IMG/VR virus record: IMGVR_UViG_3300025012_000028
Location: 124,001-188,000 of that record
DNA from: a virus
Strand: one strand, 5' to 3'
DNA: 64,000 nucleotides
Both the position numbers and the translations under genes were made by a program. Of this stretch, positions 39,123-47,935 are shown piece after piece. Numbering within the stretch: the stretch's first letter is position 1; every line of letters starts with the position of its first letter. The notes under the pieces are model-generated. The model made no database searches. It had not been told where the DNA came from and saw only the letters and a list, made by a program, of their open reading frames with translations.

Positions 39123-40131
39123 ACACATCCTCCCATTTCAAATCAAGATGGATAAATTTTCTCTCACCATAACTCTCTTTTAGAATTTTGGTGTGCCAAG
39201 TTTCATATTCCTTGAACGGATCATCCCCCGCACCATATTCCAACCAGTTTTGGAAAGCTTTGGGAGCCTTGGCCTTCTCCAACAGTTTGCGCCCAAGTGC
39301 CTTAACAAATTCACCATCGGTGGTGCAGCTTGCCAGCTTGGATGCCCTGACAGTAGGAGGAACCGAATTATAAAGGTGTGATGGAACAGCAATCATCTTC
39401 TCACCGATATTGGTGGTGAACCACCACCCACCTAGAATTGCGACAGAGTGATATTCGGGAGAAATGAAAATTGTTTCCAGAGAAATACTGTTATTAACTA
39501 TACCATTAAATTTGAAATAACACAACAGATTATTTAATCTACTTTGCATCCACGCCACGTGTTTGTCCCACGCCACTGGATAACCTTTGGAATTGTAATG
39601 ATCATATACATCCTTTAATAGAAGTTGATCGGGTGTTTTGCTCACCACGATAACGAACCTGCTATCTTTACATTTGAAGTTTTTCTTAATGGTGGGAAGG
39701 TATCTGCTGAACTCCTTTTTCATATCTTCGTTTGCATACTTAAAGGATTTCACATTTCGTAAGTAATTCTCATAGAACTTAATATGATCCTTATCCAGAA
39801 CATATGCTATGACAGTTTTGGAAATGTACATCTCCCCCAATTCGAATTTATGTTTCTTCCTGAAACCAATTCGATAGGTGGTATTGTGTTCATCGGTGAC
39901 GTAGACCACAAAAGGAATTTCCCATTTCCCCTGTTCGATCAGTTCAACCGACTTGGTGTACATGTCCTTAATGTGAACAAAAACATCGTTGGCATTGGAT
40001 TCTTTATAACGATCAGGATGAAATTTCATGCTGAGAGTTTTGAATTCACTTTTAGCCACATCAATATCATTGCTGAAAATCTCACAGGGATTGACAATTT
40101 TTAATAGTTCGTTGGCTGTGAAATCTTTCAT
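39115..40131 (-). CDS. J-domain / protein-kinase-like fusion
   Basis: 338 residues. The first 70 form a J domain with HPD (38-40) in FKTLSMKFHPDRY, which would stimulate host or phage Hsp70. The middle and C-terminus resemble a degraded protein kinase: AWMQSRLNNLLCYFKFNGIV, then NNSISLETIFI where the catalytic loop should be (HRD replaced) and HSVAILGGWWF near the Mg site. So the kinase part is probably a pseudokinase. Similar fusions occur in large phages; role unknown. Confidence 0.7.
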   Translation of the reverse strand: MKDFTANELLKIVNPCEIFSNDIDVAKSEFKTLSMKFHPDRYKESNANDVFVHIKDMYTKSVELIEQGKWEIPFVVYVTDEHNTTYRIGFRKKHKFELGEMYISKTVIAYVLDKDHIKFYENYLRNVKSFKYANEDMKKEFSRYLPTIKKNFKCKDSRFVIVVSKTPDQLLLKDVYDHYNSKGYPVAWDKHVAWMQSRLNNLLCYFKFNGIVNNSISLETIFISPEYHSVAILGGWWFTTNIGEKMIAVPSHLYNSVPPTVRASKLASCTTDGEFVKALGRKLLEKAKAPKAFQNWLEYGAGDDPFKEYETWHTKILKESYGERKFIHLDLKWEDVYE

Positions 40132-40350
40132 TTAACTTGTCCTATATTGGATTTGGTTTTCTTCAAACACTTTAATCGCAGCTTCGAAATAATATTCCTG
40201 ATCGAAGAGAAATATGAATTCTGAATATCCTATGTCCACCACATTCCTGATTAATGGTTCGATCTTCCAGAAAACTTCAGCAGTCTCTTCCCACGAATCG
40301 TTCACATAAACAAGCTGAATGATCCATGTTTTAAAAACAGGCCATTCCAT
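40132..40350 (-). CDS. hypothetical protein
   Basis: 72 residues, aromatic and acidic (FIFLFDQEYYFEAAIKVFEE). It abuts the J-domain gene. Unknown. Confidence 0.6.
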   Translation of the reverse strand: MEWPVFKTWIIQLVYVNDSWEETAEVFWKIEPLIRNVVDIGYSEFIFLFDQEYYFEAAIKVFEENQIQYRTS

Positions 40351-40811
40351 TAGGCAAGCCTCTTGGATTTGATTAAATCAATGAGTTTATATTCTGGAGA
40401 CTCGGGTGGAAAATAGTATTGGGAATGAATATTACTATTTTCATCTATTTCTGAAATATTAAAGTAGTACCCATCATCAAATTTAACTGCATTAAAATAT
40501 CTTTCTGGAACAATCACCCCACAACAAGTAATAATCCCACCAAGAGAATCTTCATCTTCGTGGAACTTATCAAAGGGTAGATCCATAGAAGGGCATATTT
40601 CCCAAAGAAGATTAAATATATCCTCAATATCTTTTCGATTGCCCCCATTGAGGATGATGATAGTTTTATCATGTCCTGCCCAACGATTATATCTTTTGCT
40701 TCTCGCACATTTCTGAGATAGATCACCCACAAGATGTGCCGTTTGTAGGCCATGTTGAAGCGGCGAAAGATAAAAAATTACAAATGAATAAAGCCTGAGT
40801 TCTTCTTCCAT
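40350..40811 (-). CDS. PTH2-like (peptidyl-tRNA hydrolase II fold) protein
   Basis: 153 residues. The order FYLSPLQHGLQTAHLVGDLS, then HDKTIIILNGGNRKDIEDI, then FHEDEDSLGG and CCGVIVPE resembles PTH2-type folds seen in large phages. Peptidyl-tRNA hydrolysis is the family activity; some key residues are not verifiable by eye. First gene after the early promoter at 40847-40875. GGGAGG site. Confidence 0.6.
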   Translation of the reverse strand: MEEELRLYSFVIFYLSPLQHGLQTAHLVGDLSQKCARSKRYNRWAGHDKTIIILNGGNRKDIEDIFNLLWEICPSMDLPFDKFHEDEDSLGGIITCCGVIVPERYFNAVKFDDGYYFNISEIDENSNIHSQYYFPPESPEYKLIDLIKSKRLA

Positions 40812-40831
40812 TTAATTTTCCTCCCAAAATA

Positions 40832-40875
40832 AAAAACGTATCCGAACTTTACATCCGAATACGTTTTTTGTCAAT
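40832..40875 (-). promoter_or_regulatory. early promoter in a terminator hairpin
   Basis: Arms 40860-40870 and 40832-40842 (AAAAAACGTAT / ATACGTTTTTT) make an 11-bp terminator stem with T-tract for the upstream tagged operon. The loop holds the -10 box TAAAGT (40847-40852); TTGACA is at 40870-40875, 17 bases away. Confidence 0.75.
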
Positions 40876-40892
40876 ATATTTTTAGATTAATT

Positions 40893-42629
40893 TTAATTAA
40901 CCATATACCCAAATCCAGATTCATCTTTTAAAAAGTTCCTTGCGTCCAATTGTTCCCAACCGTCGAACCCGTAGTACGGCTGACTCGTTTTTATTTCAAA
41001 TCCAATTCCATTTTCCAATTCAAAATCGGAATCAGTTAATAACAACATCACAGTTTTGAAATTCGTATATACTTTCATTGGTGCCTGATTCCATTTATTA
41101 TCTACATCATTAATAAATGCCTCATCTTCTAGGTCGTTATATGTTTCCCCTCCAATTGTTATATCAAAACTTTTCAGCCCACCGTCTAAAGCAGACATCA
41201 TTTCGTTATATCTGCCACCTTCAATACCTCTCTCCGCTGCCCATCTACATTGAGTATAAAGATCATCTCCCTCATCTTCCAAAAACTGGAACATATCATC
41301 TTCCCAATTTTCTTCATCCTCGTCCGGATATTCTTTTCTAATATACTCTTCAACTTTCTTTTCGTCCAACATTTCATAACATTCTCTTATAGTATCATCA
41401 CTCACTTCTATATCTGGGTCCGAATCTTGGTCTACTATCCATTTGGTTGTATCGTCACCATAATTTTCAACTAGGTCTTCTAAATCTCTGGCTTCATATA
41501 TGACTGCAAATTCTTTCTTTTCATCCCACTCTAAAGAATGAAGATCTTTCGAAATCCAGAGTTCATTCATTCTCTGCATAAATGAATCGGTTTTTCCTAC
41601 TTTCTTATAATAATCCATCAAACCCATCAACTCGGGTCGTTGTTCAAATAAATCTTCTTTAAATTCATCTGACAAATCTTCGGTACTAAAATCCGAATCT
41701 TGTCCATAAGAGGAACGTTCTATCCCTTTGATATAATAACTTTCGGTTCCCTTGGTTGATGTTACTTCTTTATGGAGCAGCAAATCCAGAATGTACTTGT
41801 GGTACTTCTCAACGGGTTTGGTATTTTGTTTGCCCTTCATTTGATATAAGATATGATCATCACTACCCATCTCAAAAGTCAGATGGGGTTCCCATAACCA
41901 CGTAGACGGTTCAGATTTGCGTTTGTTGAGGTATCGGAGGGAAAGTAAGGTACTACCATGACTTCCAGTTCCGCAGTGTCCCATTGCCCTACTCTCGTTG
42001 CTACAGTAGTTGGTGTTGAGGTCTACCCAATACCAACCGTTCCCATACTCGATTATAGGAAAACATCTTTTGTCTGGATAACCTTCTTCATGATCCAATG
42101 GTTGTTTGATATACTGAACTGTTCCATCTAACTCTGATGCCCATTCCTTTTCAATCTTTTCCATATCGGCAAACACTTCTTCGGGGAATTTACCGGTAGG
42201 ATTATAATCATCAATCTCTTTTAAGTGAAGATCCAGAAAGTGTTTATATTGAGTCAATGTTTTTCTAGGTAGAAAATCATTTTGCATTTTACTATCTAAT
42301 ATGTCGGGTCTATCCGCCAGATTAAATTTTTTACATTCGCTTTGTAAAAGTTTTTTGTAATATTGTTTTATGTTCTGTTCAGCAACTTTATCATCTAGAG
42401 TTAAATTGTCTAGTGTCCATGCCATATATATCTGCATTAATTTATTATACCAAATAATTCTAAAATTCTTTTTTAAATACTCTGGCGATTGAAGAACATA
42501 AGATCTATAATATGTGTCGATTACCGGAGTAACTTTACCCAATTCCAAAACTTTGGTAAACATCTGCGAATAATCATATGCCTCAAGCAGCAGAGGAGCA
42601 TGTAAAAAGGTTTTAAAAGAAATCATCAT
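40893..42629 (-). CDS. capsid-tagged protein with PcfJ-like Cys/Gly core
   Basis: 578 residues. Tag MMISFKTFLHAPLLLEA with an L-L-E site at 14-16. The core at 205-280 has YCSNESRAMGHCGTG, LLSLR, EPHLTFEM and YQMKGKQNTKP, the motif order of PcfJ-like domains of plasmids and phages. The C-terminal half is very acidic (about 330-520), like capsid-scaffold or DNA-mimic stretches. Last gene before the terminator; late expression is inferred from the upstream tail operon. Confidence 0.7.
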   Translation of the reverse strand: MMISFKTFLHAPLLLEAYDYSQMFTKVLELGKVTPVIDTYYRSYVLQSPEYLKKNFRIIWYNKLMQIYMAWTLDNLTLDDKVAEQNIKQYYKKLLQSECKKFNLADRPDILDSKMQNDFLPRKTLTQYKHFLDLHLKEIDDYNPTGKFPEEVFADMEKIEKEWASELDGTVQYIKQPLDHEEGYPDKRCFPIIEYGNGWYWVDLNTNYCSNESRAMGHCGTGSHGSTLLSLRYLNKRKSEPSTWLWEPHLTFEMGSDDHILYQMKGKQNTKPVEKYHKYILDLLLHKEVTSTKGTESYYIKGIERSSYGQDSDFSTEDLSDEFKEDLFEQRPELMGLMDYYKKVGKTDSFMQRMNELWISKDLHSLEWDEKKEFAVIYEARDLEDLVENYGDDTTKWIVDQDSDPDIEVSDDTIRECYEMLDEKKVEEYIRKEYPDEDEENWEDDMFQFLEDEGDDLYTQCRWAAERGIEGGRYNEMMSALDGGLKSFDITIGGETYNDLEDEAFINDVDNKWNQAPMKVYTNFKTVMLLLTDSDFELENGIGFEIKTSQPYYGFDGWEQLDARNFLKDESGFGYMVN

Positions 42630-43010
42630 TTACCTCAACGTCCCAAGTTTAATAAAATCACCCGAATCTAACAGTTCGTGTACTCCGGTTCCATATTTCA
42701 TCCCAGAATGTTTAACTGCATATTGACTTCCAGATTCCTCTTCACCTATAGTTTTTGTAAGATACATAGGGGAATCAAATTTAATATTCCAACTATAACC
42801 AGTCACCTGATAAACTTTACCAGTCTTATTTGATTTGAATCTATCACCCACTCCCAAGCGCCATCCTTGGTATGCCTCAATCTTTTCCATCATGTCTTTC
42901 ACACCAAGCTTAATATCATCCCTCAATTTCTTATGAAACTCCCTTTCGGGTCTGGTGATAAGAGGAATGGGTTCTTTATCTTCGGTGATAAATTCTTTGA
43001 ATGAAATCAT
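42630..43010 (-). CDS. capsid-tagged protein with small beta-barrel
   Basis: 126 residues; tag MISFKEFITE then D. The body has WRLGVGDRFKSNKTGKVYQV, an SH3- or KOW-like beta segment. Unknown function. It overlaps the preceding Cys-rich ORF by ATGA. Confidence 0.65.
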   Translation of the reverse strand: MISFKEFITEDKEPIPLITRPEREFHKKLRDDIKLGVKDMMEKIEAYQGWRLGVGDRFKSNKTGKVYQVTGYSWNIKFDSPMYLTKTIGEEESGSQYAVKHSGMKYGTGVHELLDSGDFIKLGTLR

Positions 43011-43135
43011 GGAGTTATCCTATATGAATTTTTTATTTGACAATTACGGATTTCGGAGTTAAAATAATCTTGTCCGTTAGGACATAGACATCTACTGCCT
43101 TTTATTATAGGACAATGGACAATCCTAGAAATCAT
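43007..43135 (-). CDS. 42-residue Cys-rich ORF
   Basis: Coupled on both sides (its ATG lies in the stop region of the upstream gene, its TGA overlaps the next ATG). Four Cys (HCPII, RCLCPNG, NCQ). Not tagged although it starts MIS. Unknown. Confidence 0.5.
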   Translation of the reverse strand: MISRIVHCPIIKGSRCLCPNGQDYFNSEIRNCQIKNSYRITP

Positions 43136-43556
43136 CATCTTCATCGGGAGGAATGACTTCTACAACATCATATTTCTCACCAATATATTTATTTGAATAT
43201 AAAAAGTCCTTCATATCTTCTACATCGACCCAACCTAATTTAAGATTGGTGGAAGTCAGAGTTATAATGCAGCTATACTTTTTAAATTTCTTCATTTCTC
43301 CAACAAAGTTAATTTCCAAACACAGAGGTTTTTCTAATTCAAATTTCCGCGCAACATCTGTATGTAGAATGGTATCCCCGAAACCATAAACAATTTCACC
43401 ATCCACAACAACTACTCTCATGATATCCCAACTCTTAACAACCTCTATGGATTTGATTTCATCAAAGGTGGGATTTTCGAATATAAGTTGTTCCTCACGC
43501 TTATACATGTAGGAATCTTTATAATTTTCGGATAAAAATTTTTTGAATGATATCAA
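43125..43556 (-). CDS. capsid-tagged protein, TTG start
   Basis: 143 residues; tag (M)ISFKKFLSE then N. The start is TTG, with GAGGA eight bases upstream; the tag itself confirms this start. Beta-rich body and acidic end (PPDEDDDF). Unknown function. Confidence 0.65.
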   Translation of the reverse strand: MISFKKFLSENYKDSYMYKREEQLIFENPTFDEIKSIEVVKSWDIMRVVVVDGEIVYGFGDTILHTDVARKFELEKPLCLEINFVGEMKKFKKYSCIITLTSTNLKLGWVDVEDMKDFLYSNKYIGEKYDVVEVIPPDEDDDF

Positions 43557-43559
43557 TGG

Positions 43560-43715
43560 TTAGTTCCTCGAATGGTTATGTTTACCGTTAGAATGATAAT
43601 CATTATTAAGGAGTCGTCTCAGTGCAAGATCAAAACGTCTAGCAAGTAAAAAATCACACTCAGATATCGACTTGGCCTTTTCTCTTCTCAATCCTTCGAT
43701 GATTAGTTGTTTCAT
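43560..43715 (-). CDS. 51-residue basic ORF
   Basis: Arg/Lys-rich helical protein (LRREKAKSISECDFLLARRF) that fills the gap between the spike and the tagged gene and ends just before it. Ribosome site weak. Unknown. Confidence 0.5.
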   Translation of the reverse strand: MKQLIIEGLRREKAKSISECDFLLARRFDLALRRLLNNDYHSNGKHNHSRN

Positions 43716-43769
43716 AACACAATAACCTAAGATGGTAATAACAAAATTATCATGTCAGTGGTGCTACTT

Positions 43770-46700
43770 TTATACTAGTGTTAATGTGGTACTCCGCACT
43801 GTGCCGTCCGAACCCTTGACTTTTACCGTCAAGGTAGTGTTGTCGGTCAACTCGAAAGTCATTTCCCCGTTTACTGTTGGTGTTGCCGACGTGAGGGGAA
43901 AAGCTGAAACGTAATCCGTTGTAGGGGTGTAGGCTGCTGTACCAAGGTTTGATGATTTCACCAGCCCGTTTATTATAAACGTCGAATAAACCCCACCGTC
44001 ATTAGTGAGTAGATAACCATCGCCGGTCCCTTGATCTTGTTCATACTGGTTAATGATAGTTGCCATCATGATGATGCCATCATGAACTGAGACCAAGGAG
44101 CCAGAGCCGAACACTGTGGACCCACTTAGACCCGCCCCCGGTGTGGCTTCTCGTGCCTGAAAGATTGTGCCGACTGCATTGGACGTAGAAACATACCCGA
44201 CTTGAAGCGGCGTAAAATCAGCATCGGTGTTATTTAGTATCTTATACCACCCTCCGACCTCAATATTCGTCAAGTTCGTATAAGAAATCGGCGTGCTGGC
44301 GAAAATGGCCCTCGATTGCCGTCCAATTCCCTGTTTTGATCTCAGATCGTCACCATTGACCCTGAGATTAAGCATATAATAGTTACCAAGAACCACACCG
44401 TAACGAACTGCTGGTGTGCCGGAAACATACCCCCCATTGCCATCTACTGTCATATCGAGAGTGCTGGCATACATTCCATAACTAGAGTTGCCCAACCGGA
44501 ATCCGTGTGAACCGTTCTCTTGTGCTTCTATTGTACCTTGGTGGTTCGCTCCGGTGAGAATTACCGCACCTTCAAAGTCATTAGCAGCAGTACCGAAATA
44601 TGGAACAATATCGACAGATGAACCTGTGGTGGAGATGTTGAGCCGTCTAGAAAGAAAAACTTTGATGTCGGAATACTGAATATTCTTGTTTGCGAATCTC
44701 GCCGCCAAACCCCAGTGCATTGCACCGCCAATCTGGATTTTCGACAATTTGCTATCGTTGGCCTTGCCGAGGTCCAGCCCCGAACCATCGACCCGCTGAA
44801 CAATCAGCCCCTCAATTACTAGGTTGCTAGCGTACCCTTCATCGTTACTAACAACCACGCCGTGACCACCACTCAACAGATGCGCTCCAGTGCCGGAATC
44901 GCGGATATCGTCGGCTGCGAACTCCTCGCGTAGGCCGTACACGCCTCCAGCGGCCCCCGATCTGTGTCCCGCGAAGAATTCAACTCTGGTGTCGGAAAGC
45001 GTCCGGGAATAAGTGTTGTCCACACCTTGGGCAATGTATATGCCGCTCCCCACCGAGAACAACCCCCCACCAGCCTGACCATCGACCGTAAGCCCATGGA
45101 TAGACCCGTACGCGCCGGTCCAGCGAATGACATAAAGCAAGGCGTCAGCGGCGTCATCTCCGGAAGGTTTGAATCGTATCTTACTGGACGCTGAACCATC
45201 CCCGATGAGATGCACTTTTGATTTCAACTCAACATCACGCCACCACGTAACCCCGCGCGGGACAAAAACGGAGCCGCCGTTTAGCGCGGCTTGCACATCA
45301 ATCGCGGCTTGCGCGGCTGCCGAATCGTCCGAGCCGTCATATTTCGCGCCGAACCATTTAACGTTGACCGCCCCGGTGTAATCCCTCAGCCATGCAGCCG
45401 AACCGTCGCCGCCTGTCGGCACAATGACGGTGCCGTTGTTGTCGGTGTAGGTGCCCGGTGAAGCACCTGAAACCCAACGGAAATGACCTCCCCCACCATC
45501 TCCTGCCGAAGTGTGATTCTCAAGGTATATAGATGGCACAGTGCCGTTCGTGATGCCTCGTAACGCCGTGAGGTTTGTCACGACCAAGCCATCCATAGCA
45601 TCTTGCACCGCCTTGACCGCTGCCGAGTTCGCCGCCGTGGTTGTGGAGTTAGAAGTAGTGGAGGATGAAAGCTCCGATGTTGATACAATATCCCCGAACT
45701 TTAAACCACCCACAACTTTCGATGGGTCGAAATTGTGTGGACCCACAAGTACCGGTTCTAGTGCTGCCGCCACATCAACTTCAGTAGTAGGAGGATATGT
45801 CTCTGAGTTAATTTTTCGGAAGGATAAGATTGTAGTTCGTGAAGCATTACCATCTATCAAAAGATGTTGTGCATCGGGCGCTGCCGCAGCACCTATGGTG
45901 TCCTGTCTTGACATTCCCGAAATAATACTGTTACCTTCCCCACCTGAAATACGGTAGCTCCTGCCGGGAAACTCAGCAGACCTGTTAATGTTGGCTTCCA
46001 CACCGGACCCACTCAGAGTTACGGCGTTAGCACCGTCCAACCAAAAACCTAGTCCGGCCTGTTCGATATATGTGCCGTTTATATTGACTGTAGTTGGACC
46101 ATATAGATAGACCCCAAGGATAATATCTCGTACACTAGAACTAATAAAAGTATGACCGTCACCACCATCTATAAATATTCCGGCATAACCACCTTGAAAA
46201 ATTTTGACCTGATCATAGGTACAAAATGCACCAGTACCCACATAAAGTGATATATCATTGAGGTAACGTAGATGAACATTACGTACAGTCAAATTAGTAA
46301 GTATTTCTTGGGAGCTAACATGAATATCAATACCTTTATTCCCCGTGCCGACCCATTGACCCGGACCATCTATCCCAAAATTGGATAGATATACCCAATC
46401 TGTATCGACACCTAACAATGCTGGACCATCAAAGTCAGCCTTGATAAGTCCTGAGTCCAATGGTGACACACCGAAAATACGATGTCCGTCGCGCAGTGTA
46501 AGGGGTGCTGATATTTTACACCATGCCGGAAGTAGTATACTAGTTTCTGAGTCAAGTACAGCCTGTATTGCAGCTCTATCATCCGTTATACCGTCACATA
46601 CAGCGCCTCTTGTTTTAACATTGACCGCATGTGTGTCTATCTGATCCTGCACCGCCTTGGTTAAAGAGTTAATTGAAGTTTTAACCGAATTACCATTTTG

Positions 46701-46772
46701 AACAATAGGTACTTTTTCTAAACCAGATAGTGGTATCGTAGCTTCATTAAATTCAGATATTTTCTTTGCCAT
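43770..46772 (-). CDS. tail spike with two pectate-lyase-like modules
   Basis: 1000 residues. Residues 1-50 (KKISEFNEAT...LEKVPIVQNG) form an anchor shared with the spike at 51075-53402. A first pectate-lyase-type motif, GAVCDGITDDRAAIQAVLD, lies at about 57-75 and starts a beta-helix. A second, VKWFGAKYDGSDDSAAAQAA, lies near residue 470 and opens another beta-helix. The coding DNA for about residues 365-675 is clearly GC-rich, unlike its neighbours, so that module was probably acquired. Likely capsule- or LPS-degrading receptor-binding protein; enzyme specificity unknown. Confidence 0.8.
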   Translation of the reverse strand: MAKKISEFNEATIPLSGLEKVPIVQNGNSVKTSINSLTKAVQDQIDTHAVNVKTRGAVCDGITDDRAAIQAVLDSETSILLPAWCKISAPLTLRDGHRIFGVSPLDSGLIKADFDGPALLGVDTDWVYLSNFGIDGPGQWVGTGNKGIDIHVSSQEILTNLTVRNVHLRYLNDISLYVGTGAFCTYDQVKIFQGGYAGIFIDGGDGHTFISSSVRDIILGVYLYGPTTVNINGTYIEQAGLGFWLDGANAVTLSGSGVEANINRSAEFPGRSYRISGGEGNSIISGMSRQDTIGAAAAPDAQHLLIDGNASRTTILSFRKINSETYPPTTEVDVAAALEPVLVGPHNFDPSKVVGGLKFGDIVSTSELSSSTTSNSTTTAANSAAVKAVQDAMDGLVVTNLTALRGITNGTVPSIYLENHTSAGDGGGGHFRWVSGASPGTYTDNNGTVIVPTGGDGSAAWLRDYTGAVNVKWFGAKYDGSDDSAAAQAAIDVQAALNGGSVFVPRGVTWWRDVELKSKVHLIGDGSASSKIRFKPSGDDAADALLYVIRWTGAYGSIHGLTVDGQAGGGLFSVGSGIYIAQGVDNTYSRTLSDTRVEFFAGHRSGAAGGVYGLREEFAADDIRDSGTGAHLLSGGHGVVVSNDEGYASNLVIEGLIVQRVDGSGLDLGKANDSKLSKIQIGGAMHWGLAARFANKNIQYSDIKVFLSRRLNISTTGSSVDIVPYFGTAANDFEGAVILTGANHQGTIEAQENGSHGFRLGNSSYGMYASTLDMTVDGNGGYVSGTPAVRYGVVLGNYYMLNLRVNGDDLRSKQGIGRQSRAIFASTPISYTNLTNIEVGGWYKILNNTDADFTPLQVGYVSTSNAVGTIFQAREATPGAGLSGSTVFGSGSLVSVHDGIIMMATIINQYEQDQGTGDGYLLTNDGGVYSTFIINGLVKSSNLGTAAYTPTTDYVSAFPLTSATPTVNGEMTFELTDNTTLTVKVKGSDGTVRSTTLTLV

Positions 46773-47372
46773 TTAGATAAACCCCTTTGAAGCAATAAAA
46801 TATGCGTCCGTCAAATCCCATCTACCACTACTCATAGAGTATTTAGAAAATTCATTTTGAATGTTTTCAGGAAGCTTACAAAAAGTTCTAAATTTTATGT
46901 TGGTAGATAAGATCAAATCAATATTATCTTTAGAAAATTGTAGTTTATCTTTTCTAGTCATTTCTTTATAACCGGCCTTTTCTTTGAGAGAAAGCAATTC
47001 TTTTTTTGTAAGACCTAACTCTTTATTCTCTACCTTGGAAAATAGTGGTGACCGCCATTCCATCACTTTAAAAACCTTCAAAGGTATAGTGGGAAAATCT
47101 TGTTTAATTTTGATACGCAAATACCAGTTCTGCCCCGCAATAAGATCCTTTTCGCCGGAAGGAGAATCATATGATAAATCTTCTAACGTCAACATATCCG
47201 GTTTGCAAAATGAAATGAAACTACAAATTTCATTTATATTATGAATTAATAGTGCTTCATCATTCAAATCTTTAGATGATGATTGAATGAGTTTATAATC
47301 AAACAAATTTTTATCTTCTAATAAACAAAGTCCAGAAGATCGTAATGACAAATCTATACCTAAAATCCTCAT
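46773..47372 (-). CDS. RuvC-like resolvase-fold nuclease
   Basis: 199 residues, RNase H fold of the RuvC type: first Asp in ILGIDLSLRSSG (D7), second acidic strand LTLEDL (E64), and a C-terminal WDLTDAYFIA with the last Asp pair. A role in resolving branched DNA before packaging would be usual; T4 itself uses unrelated endonuclease VII. Its place among tail-fibre genes is unexpected. It overlaps the next gene by 4 bases. Confidence 0.75.
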   Translation of the reverse strand: MRILGIDLSLRSSGLCLLEDKNLFDYKLIQSSSKDLNDEALLIHNINEICSFISFCKPDMLTLEDLSYDSPSGEKDLIAGQNWYLRIKIKQDFPTIPLKVFKVMEWRSPLFSKVENKELGLTKKELLSLKEKAGYKEMTRKDKLQFSKDNIDLILSTNIKFRTFCKLPENIQNEFSKYSMSSGRWDLTDAYFIASKGFI

Positions 47373-47926
47373 ACTCTTATGTCTACCATATTAAGTTTTA
47401 TTTCCGTATCTACTTCTTCTGATAATACTTGATCAATCATATTGCATCTTACTGCCCATTTACTTTGTACATATGAGAAAATTGATCCGATCATTTCTTT
47501 AAATTCAACAAAAGATAGTTGTTGTGTATTATTATCTGCATCACGTATACTCATAATTTGATCTGGATTTAATTGCCAAACCATCAAAAGTTTTACCCAA
47601 TCTATTTGTGCTTCATTTGTAATATCTATATTAAATGTTTTGTTTGTAGATAATTCAATTTGTAACTTATAAAGTAATGAATCGATATAATTGGTTTTAA
47701 TGTTGACCACTTTTTTATTTTTTAAAATATTTAAAGGAACCGGACTGGGGATAAATGGTTCTTTAACTCCGTTCTTAAATATCCATTTACCTTGTTCAGA
47801 AATAAATGATCCCCAATCTTCATCAGATATATTTATTGCTTCTATTGGAATGTTCGTTGGATCATGTGTATCATCTGAAAAAAAAGCTTGTGGATGACCA
47901 TCTTCATCAAAAATACCAAATTTCAT
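47369..47926 (-). CDS. tail-fibre-assembly-like protein (DUF4376-like)
   Basis: 185 residues. N-terminus MKFGIFDEDGHPQAFFSDD and the SDEDWGSFISEQGKWIF segment recall tail-fibre assembly proteins; the second half (about 85-170), with a RDADNNTQQLSFVEFKEMIG pattern, recalls DUF4376. Directly follows a fibre gene, the usual place for a fibre chaperone. Confidence 0.6.
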   Translation of the reverse strand: MKFGIFDEDGHPQAFFSDDTHDPTNIPIEAINISDEDWGSFISEQGKWIFKNGVKEPFIPSPVPLNILKNKKVVNIKTNYIDSLLYKLQIELSTNKTFNIDITNEAQIDWVKLLMVWQLNPDQIMSIRDADNNTQQLSFVEFKEMIGSIFSYVQSKWAVRCNMIDQVLSEEVDTEIKLNMVDIRV

Positions 47927-47935
47927 AAAAACTCC

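Noticed and set aside
43007-43135. MIS-starting ORF considered as a further tagged cargo gene
   Set aside because: After MIS it reads RIVHCPII; there is no FKxFL core and no [L/I]-x-E site.
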